Positions 16,956-27,554 of a stretch of 64,000 nt of DNA are shown here, one piece after another. Numbering within the stretch: position 1 is the stretch's first letter; each line of letters opens with the position of its first letter. The notes below the pieces were generated by a model. The model was not told the DNA's origin. It was given only the letters and a program-made list of their open reading frames with translations, and did no database searches. Source of the stretch: Bradyrhizobium murdochi (lineage in GTDB: Bacteria; Pseudomonadota; Alphaproteobacteria; Rhizobiales; Xanthobacteraceae); contig NZ_AXAU01000004.1 of assembly GCF_000472965.1 (NCBI RefSeq), positions 261,414 to 325,413 of the forward strand. The letters are read 5' to 3'. The translations under genes and the position numbers were made by a program.

Positions 16956-17093
16956 CCTCATCCTGAGGAGCGGCGCTCGCGCCGCGTCTCGAAGGATGTA
17001 GGCCCGTCTGTGGCCGCATCCTTCGAGACGCCGCGGAGCCTGTCATCGGGCGCGCGACCCGTTGGCGGCTCCTCAGGATGAGGGTCTGCTGGC
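16956..17093. repeat. Inverted repeat (CCTCATCCTGAGGAGC...GCTCCTCAGGATGAGG)
   Basis: Arms at 16957-16975 and 17068-17093 enclose CTTCGAGACGC and its complement. This repeat is common between Bradyrhizobium genes. It lies between the divergent kinase and murJ genes, upstream of both start codons. Confidence 0.8.
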
Positions 17094-17126
17094 AGCAAGC
17101 TAGGCTGCTGCTATAAGGCCCTCCAA

Positions 17127-18683
17127 ATGATCCGTTCTTTCCTCACGGTCTCTACGGGAACGCTGGCCTCGCGGCTGCTCGGCTTCGTGCGCGATTCGGC
17201 GCTCGCCGCGCTGCTTGGCGCGGGGGCCGTGGCGGATGCCTTCCTGGCAGCGTTTCAGCTAGTCAATGTGGTGCGAAGGCTGCTGACCGAGGGCGGGCTG
17301 AACGCGGCGCTGGTGCCAGCATGGCTGCGGGTGCGTGAAATCGACGGCGCGGTGGCAGCGGCGGCGTTTGCCGGCCGCGTGCTCGGCACGATCACTTTTG
17401 CCTTGATTGCAGCCACCGCCCTGCTCGCGTTGGCGATGCCGCTCGTCATCACCGTGCTGGCGCCGGGATTTGCCGGCCGCGAGACGCTGCAGCTCGCCGT
17501 CGACAATGCGCGGCTGATGCTGCCCTACCTGGCCTTTGCCGGTCCGGTGACGGTGATGATGGCACTGTTGAACGCACAGGGGCGATTTGCGCTGACCGCG
17601 TTTTCCCCGCTGCTGTTCAACATCGCGCTGATCGCGGTGATGGCCGTGCTGCTCGCCGTGCAGCCGGATGCCACCCGGGCCGCGCAGATCATCGCCGCAA
17701 CCGTCGGCATCGCCGGGCTGTTGCAACTCTCGGTGCTGGTGCTGCGTCGTGGCGAGAACGTCGCGACACCCGTCGCGAGCCCCTTGCGCGTCTCGTTCGA
17801 CAAGGAGATCCGCGGCTTTCTCGGCAAGGCTGTGCCGGGCATGATGGCATCGAGCGCGCCGCAATTGCTTGTCGTGGCCGGCGCGATCATCGCGTCTTCG
17901 TCGCCGTCGGCGGTATCGTGGCTCTATTTCGCCAACCGGCTGGTCGAACTGCCGCTCGGCATTGTCGGCGTCGCGATGGGCACGGTACTGATCCCGGAAC
18001 TGACGCGCGCGGTGCGGGCTGAGGACCGCGCTGCCGTTGCGCACGCCGAATCCCGCGGCCTCGAACTCGCGGTTGGCCTCGCACTGCCCGCAACGCTCGG
18101 CCTGATCGTGTTAGCTGCGCCGATCGTGCGGCTGTTGTTCGAGCATGGCGCGTTCACCGCCGATGACACTAAAGCCACCGCCCGCGCGCTGATGTGGCTG
18201 ACGCTGGCGTTGCCGGCGCATGTGCTGGTGAAAGCGCTATCGCCGGCGTTCTTTGCACGCGAGGATACGATGACGCCGCTGACCGCCGCGCTGAAAGGCG
18301 TGGTGCTGGCGATCGCTTCTGCCTTCCTGCTCAGCCATTGGTACGGCACTGAGGGCATCGCGGCGGCCATTGCTGTCGGCGCCTGGAGCATGGCATTCAG
18401 CCTGATCCGCCGCGGCGCGAAAACCTTCGGGTTTTCGATCGACAGGCAAGCAAAACGGCGGCTGCCGCGCATCGCGCTATCCGCGCTCGCCATGGGCGCG
18501 CTGCTGTGGCTTGCGACGCGGTCGCTGCCTTCCCTCACCTCGGGCGCACACGGCCTTGTGCAGGCCATCCTGCTGCTGGTCGTGATCTCGGCAGGAATCG
18601 CAACTTACGGCCTGCTTCTGCGAGCTTTCGGCGTCATCGGCTGGCGCGACGCGGTTAACGCCGTCAGGCAAACAAAGGGGTAG
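17127..18683 (+). CDS. murJ: Lipid II flippase MurJ (MviN)
   Basis: 518 residues with about 14 hydrophobic segments. It moves the peptidoglycan precursor lipid II across the inner membrane. The MviN signature is visible at the N-terminus ([20 protein letters not shown], then [23 protein letters not shown]), and the central charged cavity residues include [14 protein letters not shown] and [11 protein letters not shown]. There is a short gap before trpS on the same strand. Start ATG 17127; no strong ribosome site is visible. Confidence 0.95.
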   Translation: MIRSFLTVSTGTLASRLLGFVRDSALAALLGAGAVADAFLAAFQLVNVVRRLLTEGGLNAALVPAWLRVREIDGAVAAAAFAGRVLGTITFALIAATALLALAMPLVITVLAPGFAGRETLQLAVDNARLMLPYLAFAGPVTVMMALLNAQGRFALTAFSPLLFNIALIAVMAVLLAVQPDATRAAQIIAATVGIAGLLQLSVLVLRRGENVATPVASPLRVSFDKEIRGFLGKAVPGMMASSAPQLLVVAGAIIASSSPSAVSWLYFANRLVELPLGIVGVAMGTVLIPELTRAVRAEDRAAVAHAESRGLELAVGLALPATLGLIVLAAPIVRLLFEHGAFTADDTKATARALMWLTLALPAHVLVKALSPAFFAREDTMTPLTAALKGVVLAIASAFLLSHWYGTEGIAAAIAVGAWSMAFSLIRRGAKTFGFSIDRQAKRRLPRIALSALAMGALLWLATRSLPSLTSGAHGLVQAILLLVVISAGIATYGLLLRAFGVIGWRDAVNAVRQTKG

Positions 18684-18763
18684 CGGCTTGCGCTGATAGC
18701 CCCTGCGTGGCAAACGACGGCGCGAAACAGGCATCCGAGACAGGATCCTTGGGGAAGCTGACA

Positions 18764-19816
18764 ATGGCTTTTGTTGAACGGGTTTTTTCGGGCGTCCAGC
18801 CGACCGGTAATCTGCATCTCGGCAATTACCTCGGCGCGATCGTCAACTTCGTGAAGATGCAGGAAACTCATAACTGCATCTATTGCGTCGTCGACATGCA
18901 CGCGATCACGATGGGCATGGACGTCTGGGGCGGCCCGGCGGAACTGGCCCGCAACACCCGCGAGGTCACCGCGGCCTTCATCGCGGCCGGCATCGATCCG
19001 AACAAGCATATCGTGTTCAACCAGAGCCAGGTCGCCGGCCACGCCGAGCTGACCTGGATCTTCAACTGCGTGGCGCGGATCGGCTGGCTCAGCCGCATGA
19101 CGCAGTTCAAGGAGAAGGCCGGCAAGGACCGCGAGAACGCCTCCGTCGGACTCTACGACTATCCGGTGCTGATGGCGGCCGACATTCTGCTGTACCGCGC
19201 CACCCATGTGCCTGTTGGCGAGGACCAGAAGCAGCATCTGGAGCTCTCGCGGGACATCGCGCAGAAGTTCAACAATGATTTCGGCGATTCAATTCGCGGC
19301 CAGGGCTTCAACGACGGCCTGTTCTTCCCGCAGCCCGAGCCCTTTATCACCGGCCCGGCAACGCGGGTGATGTCGCTTCGCGACGGCACCAAGAAGATGT
19401 CGAAATCGGACGCCTCGGACAATTCGCGCATCAACCTGACCGACGACGCCGACCTGATCGCGCAGAAGATCCGGAAAGCCAAGACCGATCCGGAACCGTT
19501 GCCGTCGGAGGAAAAGGGGCTGGAGAACCGGCCCGAGGCCGACAATCTCGTCGGCATCTATGCGGCGCTGGCCGAGCGCAGCAAATCCGATGTGCTGCGC
19601 GAATTCGGCGGCGGGCAGTTCTCCAGCTTCAAGAATGCGCTGGTGGAACTTTGCGTGGCAAAGCTCTCCCCGATCGCCTCCGAGATGAAGCGGCTGGTCG
19701 CCGATCCCGGCCATGTCGACAAGATCCTGGTCGACGGCGCCGATCGCGCACGCGTCCTTGCCGATGAAACCATGCGGGCGACGCGGGACATCGTCGGTTT
19801 CATCCGAAAGAGCTAG
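18764..19816 (+). CDS. trpS: Tryptophanyl-tRNA synthetase
   Basis: 350 residues from ATG 18764, with GGGGAAG before it; a GTG at 18707 would add 19 residues not typical of the family. It charges tRNA-Trp. Class I marks are the HIGH-like [12 protein letters not shown] near residue 12, the tryptophan pocket ([17 protein letters not shown]), and KKMSKSD near 195. Full length for the bacterial enzyme. It follows murJ on the same strand with an 80-bp gap. Confidence 0.95.
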   Translation: MAFVERVFSGVQPTGNLHLGNYLGAIVNFVKMQETHNCIYCVVDMHAITMGMDVWGGPAELARNTREVTAAFIAAGIDPNKHIVFNQSQVAGHAELTWIFNCVARIGWLSRMTQFKEKAGKDRENASVGLYDYPVLMAADILLYRATHVPVGEDQKQHLELSRDIAQKFNNDFGDSIRGQGFNDGLFFPQPEPFITGPATRVMSLRDGTKKMSKSDASDNSRINLTDDADLIAQKIRKAKTDPEPLPSEEKGLENRPEADNLVGIYAALAERSKSDVLREFGGGQFSSFKNALVELCVAKLSPIASEMKRLVADPGHVDKILVDGADRARVLADETMRATRDIVGFIRKS

Positions 19817-20007
19817 AGATTCTTGTTTTACGCGTTTTCTGCGCAGATAAGTCTACGCAATCTGCGTAAACTTGATTGCTATGCGAACCGATACCCACTT
19901 CGCTCGAAAACGCTATGGCTCCCACTGCGTTGCAACAGCGTCGCCGCTTGTCGAAAGCGGCTGCGCCGTGGCAGCATGCGGCGGTTTGGCGCAGCACCGG
20001 GACATGC

Positions 20008-20502
20008 ATGACCACCCAGCGACGAAGCTACGAGACGGGTCACAAACCAAAATGCCTTGTCATCGTTGACGACACCGCGGAATGGGACCGCGCAGTTTAT
20101 TACGCTAGCCGCTGGGCGGTGCGCGTCAGCGGCGGCGTGGTGATGCTGCGAATCATCGCGATCGAAGACCAGAACCAGCAATGGCTTGGTGTCGCCGACC
20201 TGATGCGCGCCGAGGCCGAGGACGCCGCCAACGAGGCGCTCGACCGTGCCTCCGGCCGCGCCAACGGCATCGCCGCGATCACGCCCGAACGGGTGATTCG
20301 CGAGGGCGATCCCACCACCCAGATTCTCGACGTGATCGACCAGGACGTCGATATTTCGATGCTGGTGCTGGCGGCCAATCCGGGTCCCGAGGGGCCGGGG
20401 CCGCTGATCAGTATGATGGCCCAGGCCGCCGGCTCGTTCCCGATTCCGGTCGTCATCGTCCCCGGCGATCTCAGCGATGCCGAGATTGACGGGCTGTCTT
20501 AG
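20008..20502 (+). CDS. Universal stress protein (UspA family)
   Basis: 164 residues from ATG 20008 (MTTQRRSYETGHKPKC); the open frame extends upstream without family similarity. A UspA-type Rossmann-like fold is seen: strand CLVIVDDTAEWDRAVYYA, then VVMLRII, and a C-terminal nucleotide-binding-like portion (DISMLVLAANPGPEGPGPLI) where the classical G-x2-G-x9-G is only partly kept. It probably has a role in stress survival. It lies between trpS and nfu on the same strand. Confidence 0.8.
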   Translation: MTTQRRSYETGHKPKCLVIVDDTAEWDRAVYYASRWAVRVSGGVVMLRIIAIEDQNQQWLGVADLMRAEAEDAANEALDRASGRANGIAAITPERVIREGDPTTQILDVIDQDVDISMLVLAANPGPEGPGPLISMMAQAAGSFPIPVVIVPGDLSDAEIDGLS

Positions 20503-20617
20503 GGCTTGATCTGGTTAGAGAATTTCTGATTTCCCCCTTGACCGTGCGCGCGCCGTCGCCATCTGCTATGGGACACCCCACGCGCCGGCCTTGAACCGGC
20601 GACGCCGGAGAAAACCA

Positions 20618-21187
20618 ATGTTCATTCAGACCGAAGCCACGCCCAATCCCGCCACCCTGAAATTCATACCTGGCCGCACCGTGCTCGACACCGGCACGAT
20701 GGAATTTTCTAGCCGCGAAGCCGCCGCCCGCTCGCCGCTCGCCGAGCGACTGTTCGGTGTACCCGGCGTCTCCGGCGTGTTCTACGGTTACGATTTCGTC
20801 ACCGTGACCAAGGCGGACGGCGACTGGCAGCACCTCAAGCCCGCGATCCTCGGCGCCATCATGGAACATTACATGTCCGGCGCGCCGCTGCTGGCGGACG
20901 GCACGGCCGGCAATGACGAGGCGACGGACGCGGACGGCGAGTTCTTTAGCGAGGCCGACGCCGACACGGTGGCGACCATCAAGGACCTGATCGAGACGCG
21001 GGTACGGCCTGCGGTCGCCAATGACGGCGGCGACATCACGTTCCGCGGCTTCAAGGATGGCGTTGTCTATCTCAACATGAAGGGCTCCTGCGCCGGCTGT
21101 CCGTCCTCGACGGCGACGTTGCAGCACGGCATCCAGAATCTGTTGCGGCATTTCGTTCCCGACGTGGTCGAAGTCCGGCCAGTGTAA
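20618..21187 (+). CDS. NifU-family Fe-S scaffold/carrier protein (Nfu type)
   Basis: 189 residues from ATG 20618. The N-terminal Nfu_N domain (MFIQTEATPNPATLKFIPG...GVFYGYDFVTVTK) is followed by an acidic linker and a C-terminal NifU domain with the cluster ligands Cys158 and Cys161 in GSCAGCPSS. It is thought to carry [4Fe-4S] clusters to target enzymes. MiaB, a 4Fe-4S enzyme, is encoded about 3 kb downstream but is not part of the same operon. Confidence 0.93.
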   Translation: MFIQTEATPNPATLKFIPGRTVLDTGTMEFSSREAAARSPLAERLFGVPGVSGVFYGYDFVTVTKADGDWQHLKPAILGAIMEHYMSGAPLLADGTAGNDEATDADGEFFSEADADTVATIKDLIETRVRPAVANDGGDITFRGFKDGVVYLNMKGSCAGCPSSTATLQHGIQNLLRHFVPDVVEVRPV

Positions 21188-21193
21188 GGGGAC

Positions 21194-21268
21194 GCGAATG
21201 GCGAGTAGCGAGTGGCGAATAGAGACGGATATCGATAATCTATTCGCCACACACCATTCGCTATTCGC
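21194..21268. repeat. Long imperfect inverted repeat of GCGAATAG-like units
   Basis: The left arm (21194-21222) and right arm (21240-21268) are nearly complementary over 29 bases. Both are built from short units such as GCGAATGGCGAGTAGCGAG, with GACGGATATCGATAAT in the loop. It fills the gap between nfu and tsaB and ends a few bases before the tsaB start, so the tsaB ribosome site is partly formed by it. Confidence 0.75.
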
Positions 21269-21274
21269 CCCCTC

Positions 21275-21973
21275 ATGCTGATCCTTTCCATCGATACCGC
21301 GCTCGATGCCTGCGCCGCGGCCGTGCTCGACACCAGCGCGGGCGGTTTGATTGCCCGGGAATCGCAGGCGATGAAGCGCGGTCATGCCGAGGCGCTGATG
21401 CCGCTGATTGCGCGCGTCATGAAGGCGTCCGGCGTTGCCTTTGCCGCGCTCGACCGCGTCGCCGCGACGACCGGTCCGGGCAGCTTTACCGGATTGCGTG
21501 TCGGCCTATCCGCCGCCCGCGGCATTGCACTCGCCGCCGGCAAGCCCGTGGTGGGCGTGACGACACTGACCGTGTTTGCCGCCCCCATCGTCAGCGAGAG
21601 CAGCGAACATCCCGTCATCGCCGCGATCGATGCGCGGCATGATCACGTCTATTTCCAGGTGCTCGGCGGCGACGGCAGTTCGCTGGTCAAGCCGAAGGTG
21701 GCGCCGATCGCCGAAGCGCTCGATGCGGCGCGCTTCGGCGCGCCGCATCTGGTCGGCAATGCGGCGAAGATTATGGCCGAGCGCTGGCCGGCCGATGCGC
21801 CGCCGCCGTTCAAAATCAATCAGCAAGCCGCGCCCGACATCGCCTGGGTGGCGTGGCTGGGCGCCGCGGTCAGTCCCGAGAGCTCTCCGGCACGTCCCTA
21901 TTATCTGCGCGCCCCCGACGCCAAGCCGCCGAAAAGTCCGTCATCCGACGCATCGCAGCCGCCGGCATCATGA
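21275..21973 (+). CDS. tsaB: tRNA threonylcarbamoyladenosine biosynthesis protein TsaB
   Basis: 232 residues. It is the scaffold partner of TsaD in making t6A37 of tRNA. The ASKHA-fold start MLILSIDTALDACAAAVLD and the conserved ATTGPGSFTGLRVGLSAARGIA are clear. The stop overlaps the rimI start in ATGATGA, so translation is coupled. The C-terminus is low-complexity (Pro/Ser-rich). Confidence 0.94.
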   Translation: MLILSIDTALDACAAAVLDTSAGGLIARESQAMKRGHAEALMPLIARVMKASGVAFAALDRVAATTGPGSFTGLRVGLSAARGIALAAGKPVVGVTTLTVFAAPIVSESSEHPVIAAIDARHDHVYFQVLGGDGSSLVKPKVAPIAEALDAARFGAPHLVGNAAKIMAERWPADAPPPFKINQQAAPDIAWVAWLGAAVSPESSPARPYYLRAPDAKPPKSPSSDASQPPAS

Positions 21974-22455
21974 TGACATGGTTCACCGAATGGTGGGCCG
22001 GCGGCACTTCGGTGATCGAACCGGCCATTCCACGCGATGCGCGACGTCTGGCGCAACTGCACCGCGCATCGTTTCACCGCGGCTGGGGCGAGGGCGAATT
22101 CGAGGTGATGCTGACCGAGCGCAACACGCTCGTTCACCGCCTAAGGCTCGGGCGCAAGATCATCGGCTTTGCGGTGTCGCGCATGGCGGCCGACGAGGCG
22201 GAGCTATTGTCGATCGCCATCGACGCGACTGAGCGTGGCCGCGGCCTGTCACGCAACCTGTTGCTGACGCACCTCGGCCATCTCGCCGGCCACGGCGTGC
22301 GCAAGGTGTTCCTCGAGGTTGAAGAAAATAATCAGCCGGCGCGGCGGCTGTATGAATGGGCCGGCTTCGAGGTCGTCGGCCGCCGGGAACGCTACTATCA
22401 GCAGCCCGGCGGGGAGCAGTTGAATGCACTTCTGATGCGGCGTGACTTGTCGTAG
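21970..22455 (+). CDS. rimI: Ribosomal protein N-acetyltransferase RimI (GNAT)
   Basis: 161 residues from ATG 21970, overlapping tsaB by 4 bases. GNAT marks are AELLSIAIDATERGRGLSRNLL (acetyl-CoA loop E-R-G-R-G) and VFLEVEENNQPARRLYEWAGFEVVGRRERYY, the typical RimI ending. It acetylates the N-terminus of ribosomal protein S18 in well-studied species. The tsaB-rimI pairing is widespread. The longer open frame from 21853 lies inside tsaB and is rejected. Confidence 0.92.
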   Translation: MMTWFTEWWAGGTSVIEPAIPRDARRLAQLHRASFHRGWGEGEFEVMLTERNTLVHRLRLGRKIIGFAVSRMAADEAELLSIAIDATERGRGLSRNLLLTHLGHLAGHGVRKVFLEVEENNQPARRLYEWAGFEVVGRRERYYQQPGGEQLNALLMRRDLS

Positions 22456-22506
22456 TATGCATAGGGTGGCACAACAGCCCGACCTGCTCTTCAAGGCCCC
22501 AAAGTC

Positions 22507-22956
22507 ATGCCCGTACTGAAATCCCCGTCTGCGCAAAAGAATACCGGCATCGAGGCTCGCTGCGCCGCCACCGGCATGCGCATGACCGAGCAGCGCCGGG
22601 TGATCGCGCGTGTGCTTGCGGAATCGGCCGACCATCCGGACGTCGAGGAGCTTTACCGGCGCTGTGTCGCGGTCGACGACAAGATCTCGATCTCGACGGT
22701 ATATCGCACCGTCAAGCTGTTCGAGGATGCCGGCATCATCGAGCGGCACGATTTCCGCGAGGGCCGCGCGCGCTACGAGCAGATGCCCGACAGCCACCAC
22801 GATCATCTGATCAATCTGCGCGACGGCAAGGTGATCGAGTTCACCTCCGAGGAGATCGAGAAATTGCAGGCCGAGATCGCCCGCAAGCTCGGCTACAAAC
22901 TGGTCGATCACCGGCTGGAGCTTTATTGCGTGCCGCTCGACGACGACAAATCCTGA
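22507..22956 (+). CDS. fur: Ferric-uptake-regulator family repressor Fur/Mur
   Basis: 149 residues. Winged-helix DNA-binding half: RMTEQRRVIARVLAESADHPDVEELYRRC and STVYRTVKLFEDAGIIERH. Dimerisation and metal half: the SHHDHLINLRDGKVIEF motif and later VDHRLELYCVPL. No CxxC zinc site is present, as in many alphaproteobacterial Fur/Mur proteins. In B. japonicum this protein responds to manganese or iron and acts at the irr promoter (established). Here irr is in the same window at 60.9 kb. It follows rimI by 51 bp. Confidence 0.92.
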   Translation: MPVLKSPSAQKNTGIEARCAATGMRMTEQRRVIARVLAESADHPDVEELYRRCVAVDDKISISTVYRTVKLFEDAGIIERHDFREGRARYEQMPDSHHDHLINLRDGKVIEFTSEEIEKLQAEIARKLGYKLVDHRLELYCVPLDDDKS

Positions 22957-22968
22957 TCGCGTGCCAAC

Positions 22969-23667
22969 TTGAATCCGAATCTCGATCTGGTCATCTTCGA
23001 CTGCGACGGCGTGCTGGTCGACAGCGAAGTCATTTCGTGCCGCGCGCATGCGGAAATTCTCAGCCGCCACGGCTATCCGATCACGTCGGAACAGGTGTTT
23101 CACCGCTTCCTCGGCCGCTCGGCGCGCCAGGCCAACCTCGAAGTCGAGGCCGAACTCGGCCGCGCCCTGCCCGACGATTTTCATCTGCAATTGCGGAATG
23201 AGCTGTACCGGACGTTCGAAGCCGATCTGGAAGCGATACCGCACATTCACAGCGCGCTCGATGCCATCACCCAGCCGGTCTGCGTGGCATCGAGCGGCTC
23301 GCATCAACGCATGCGAATTAGCCTCGGCCGCACCAGGCTCTATGATCGGTTTGCGCCGAATATTTTTTCGGCCTCGCAGGTCTCTAACGGCAAACCCGCA
23401 CCCGACCTGTTTCTGTTCGCGGCCGGACAGATGAACGTTGTTCCGGAACGCTGCGTCGTGATCGAGGACAGCGTTCCCGGCGTCACCGGCGGCCGCGCCG
23501 CTGGCATGACCGTGCTCGGTTTTCACGGCGGCAGCCATTGCCAGCCAGGCTATGCCGAGATGCTGCGCTCGGCCGGGGCCATCGCGACGTTCGACGACAT
23601 GCGGCAATTGCCCGGGCTTATTGAGAAGATCGGGTTTGAGGTAACACCGAACCAGGCCGTGTATTGA
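22969..23667 (+). CDS. HAD-IA family phosphatase (beta-phosphoglucomutase-like)
   Basis: 232 residues from TTG 22969, only 12 bases after fur; no ATG lies in a suitable place. HAD motif I is IFDCDGVLVDSE (nucleophile Asp11, acid/base Asp13), motif II is the Ser in CVASSGSHQRM, motif III is the Lys in SNGKPAPDLF, and motif IV is VIEDSVPGVTGGRAAGM. A helical cap follows motif I. It should dephosphorylate a small sugar or other phosphate; the substrate is unknown. Probably cotranscribed with fur. Confidence 0.88.
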   Translation: MNPNLDLVIFDCDGVLVDSEVISCRAHAEILSRHGYPITSEQVFHRFLGRSARQANLEVEAELGRALPDDFHLQLRNELYRTFEADLEAIPHIHSALDAITQPVCVASSGSHQRMRISLGRTRLYDRFAPNIFSASQVSNGKPAPDLFLFAAGQMNVVPERCVVIEDSVPGVTGGRAAGMTVLGFHGGSHCQPGYAEMLRSAGAIATFDDMRQLPGLIEKIGFEVTPNQAVY

Positions 23668-23807
23668 GAATCGGTCAATGTCCGCTTTGCTTCATAAAGC
23701 AGGATCTTCACCGGCACCTCCGGTATGTAAGGAACCACTGAATATCTGCGGACGTTTTCCTGTATCCCTCATTTCGAGCGAGAGACAACCTCAAGCAGGA
23801 GGTTCAG

Positions 23808-24206
23808 ATGTCTACACGCATAGTGACCGCAGCAGCATTCGCCCTTATCCTCGCGCCGCCAGCGTTTGCTGATTGTAACCAGGAACTGAAGGCGCTCGAA
23901 CCGAATATCGTTGCCGCGGGAACGGGCGCGAGCCCGAGCGAATCGGGAATGCCGGGGACCAAGCACCAAGAGGAGGTTCTGGCCGGTAAGCAAAAGAGCG
24001 CCGAGCCTGAAACCACCGGATCAACGGCAGCGGCCGTGCAGCCCACTTCACCGCATCAGGAGCAAGTCACCGGCAAGAGCAGCACCCAGAGCGCCGAACA
24101 TGCCAACCAACTGATGGCCGAAGCCCGCAAGATGTCTGAGGCTGGCGACGAACCAGGGTGCATGAAGAAAGCGGCAGAACTCAAGGACGTCCTGGGAGTC
24201 AAGTGA
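23808..24206 (+). CDS. Small secreted protein of unknown function
   Basis: 132 residues. A signal peptide, MSTRIVTAAAFALILAPPAFA, ends before DCNQE. The mature part is hydrophilic and Ser/Thr/Gln/Glu-rich, with a repeated HQE(E/Q)V motif (KHQEEVLAGK, PHQEQVTGK). It ends in a helix-forming segment, AEARKMSEAGDEPGCMKKAAELKDVLG. Two cysteines, one at the new N-terminus and one near the C-terminus, could form a disulfide. The ribosome site AGGAGG sits before ATG 23808. The family is not recognised; similar short proteins with this ending occur in Bradyrhizobium (recalled). Confidence 0.7.
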   Translation: MSTRIVTAAAFALILAPPAFADCNQELKALEPNIVAAGTGASPSESGMPGTKHQEEVLAGKQKSAEPETTGSTAAAVQPTSPHQEQVTGKSSTQSAEHANQLMAEARKMSEAGDEPGCMKKAAELKDVLGVK

Positions 24207-24469
24207 GCGTCAGTTTGCCGGGTGCGCAAAACTGGCAATGACCTTGGATCATCGCCCTCGATTCGTTGGCTTTCGTGGTGGCGCGCAAGCCGGACGAGCG
24301 AGCTGCTTTGCTTCGACGGTAGATCTGGCTGGCCAGACCAGCGCCGCTGGTTGGTTTGCGGGGCCCTCCGCCCCGAAAATGCCGCCTACCACGCTGGATT
24401 TCTGGCCCTTTAGCCTATACTTAAGCCCCGCGCCCGGATTGGCGCCATTACCCCAACACCTAAGGTTCC

Positions 24470-25906
<1,437 letters not shown>

Positions 25907-25910
25907 ACCC

Positions 25911-26966
25911 TTGCCAAAAAGCGCATCGGATTCGTCTTCGCTCGCTCCCAGCCGCAAATTTGATCGCGACATGCAAATTCCGCCCGAGACCCAGGTCGTC
26001 ATCGATTTCGACGACAACCGCGCCGCTTCCGCCCTCGTCGGCCCTTACGGCCAGAACCTGGCGCTGGTCGAACGGCGGCTCGGCGTCGTGGTCGATTCCC
26101 GCGGCAACCACATCACCATCGCCGGCTCGCGTGACGGCTGCGACGCCGCACGGCGCGTGCTGGAGACGCTCTATTCACAGGCCGTGCAAGGCCACGACCT
26201 CTCGCAGGGCGAAGTCGAAGGCGCGATCCGCGCCGTACTCGCGCAGGGCTCGCTGTTCGAGTTCGACGCCAAGACCGCGAAGCCCTCGTTCGAGACCATC
26301 AATCTGCGCAAGCGTCCGGTGCGCGCCCGCACCGCGGCGCAGGATTCCTACATCCGCGCGCTGAAACGCCACGAGCTGGTGTTCGGCATCGGCCCGGCCG
26401 GCACCGGCAAGACCTGGCTTGCAGTGGCGCATGCCGCGCAATTGTTCGAACGCAAGGAAGTCGATCGCATCATCCTGTCGCGGCCTGCGGTCGAGGCCGG
26501 CGAGCGGCTCGGCTTCCTGCCGGGCGACTTGCGCGAAAAAGTCGATCCTTATTTGAGGCCGATCTACGACGCGCTGTACGACCTGATGGACGCGCGAGTG
26601 GTGGAACGTGCATTGCAGGGCGGAGAAATCGAGATCGCGCCGCTGGCCTTCATGCGCGGCCGCACCCTGACCAATGCCGTGATCATCCTCGACGAAGCGC
26701 AGAACACCACATCGATGCAGATGAAGATGTTCTTGACCCGGCTCGGCGAGAACAGCCGCATGATCGTCACCGGCGATCCATCGCAGGTCGACCTGCCGAA
26801 CGGACAGGCTTCGGGGCTTGCCGAGGCCTGCAAGCTGCTCGACAACGTCGAAGGCATTGCGCAGGTGAAATTCACCGCGGAAGACGTCATCCGCCATGAA
26901 CTGGTGGCGCGGATCGTCGCCGCCTATGAGGGATTGCCGCAGAAACCGGCAACCGGAAAATCTTGA
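25911..26966 (+). CDS. phoH: PhoH family ATPase/ribonuclease-associated protein
   Basis: 351 residues from TTG 25911, 4 bases after miaB; ATG 25971 (MQIPPE) is an alternative. An N-terminal KH-like region precedes Walker A GPAGTGKT (161-168) and Walker B VIILDEAQNTT. It is thought to act with YbeY in RNA handling under stress. Four bases of its end overlap the ybeY frame if that gene starts at TTG 26963. Confidence 0.94.
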   Translation: MPKSASDSSSLAPSRKFDRDMQIPPETQVVIDFDDNRAASALVGPYGQNLALVERRLGVVVDSRGNHITIAGSRDGCDAARRVLETLYSQAVQGHDLSQGEVEGAIRAVLAQGSLFEFDAKTAKPSFETINLRKRPVRARTAAQDSYIRALKRHELVFGIGPAGTGKTWLAVAHAAQLFERKEVDRIILSRPAVEAGERLGFLPGDLREKVDPYLRPIYDALYDLMDARVVERALQGGEIEIAPLAFMRGRTLTNAVIILDEAQNTTSMQMKMFLTRLGENSRMIVTGDPSQVDLPNGQASGLAEACKLLDNVEGIAQVKFTAEDVIRHELVARIVAAYEGLPQKPATGKS

Positions 26967-27553
26967 CCGCAAACTCTTCGCGCCCGGACCTGCCGCCGGC
27001 AGGCCGGGGCCGCAACCCCAACATTGCAATGCAAACCGCTGGAACGCTCGTGTCCTCCGTCCTTCCCCTCACCGAAGTGCTCGTCGTCGCCGATTGCTGG
27101 CAGACCGAGCCGGAGGCCGAGGCGGTGATCCATCGCGCCATCAATGCGGCGGCCGAAATCGCCGATGCCGACGTCGGCGATACGGAACTGGCGGTCATGC
27201 TGACCGACGACGCCGGAATCCGCACGCTGAACAGCAACTGGCGCGGCATCGACAAGCCCACCAACGTGCTGTCGTTTCCGGCGCTGCAGCCGGCCGCGGG
27301 CGCGCCCACCAACGCGCCTCGTATGCTCGGCGATATCGCCATCGCCTATGAGACCACCCGGAAAGAGGCGGATGACGAAGAAAAGCCGTTCGATCATCAC
27401 CTCAGCCATCTTGCGGTTCACGGGTTCCTGCATTTGATCGGGTACGACCACGAGAAGGACGACGACGCCGAGGCCATGGAGGATCTCGAACGGGAGATAC
27501 TCGCGCAGCTCGGCATTCCCGATCCGTATGCGGACGGGGAGCGGATGGACTGA
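26963..27553 (+). CDS. ybeY: Endoribonuclease YbeY (rRNA maturation, metalloprotein)
   Basis: 196 residues from TTG 26963; ATG 27029 would give 174 residues, closer to the usual family length. The zinc site H-x3-H-x5-H is in SHLAVHGFLHLIGYDHE. Conserved DKPTNVLSFP and RMLGDIAI motifs are present. YbeY processes 16S rRNA 3' ends and is needed for ribosome quality control in well-studied species. The start is uncertain; translational coupling to phoH favours TTG 26963. Confidence 0.93.
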   Translation: MTANSSRPDLPPAGRGRNPNIAMQTAGTLVSSVLPLTEVLVVADCWQTEPEAEAVIHRAINAAAEIADADVGDTELAVMLTDDAGIRTLNSNWRGIDKPTNVLSFPALQPAAGAPTNAPRMLGDIAIAYETTRKEADDEEKPFDHHLSHLAVHGFLHLIGYDHEKDDDAEAMEDLEREILAQLGIPDPYADGERMD

Positions 27554-27554
27554 A

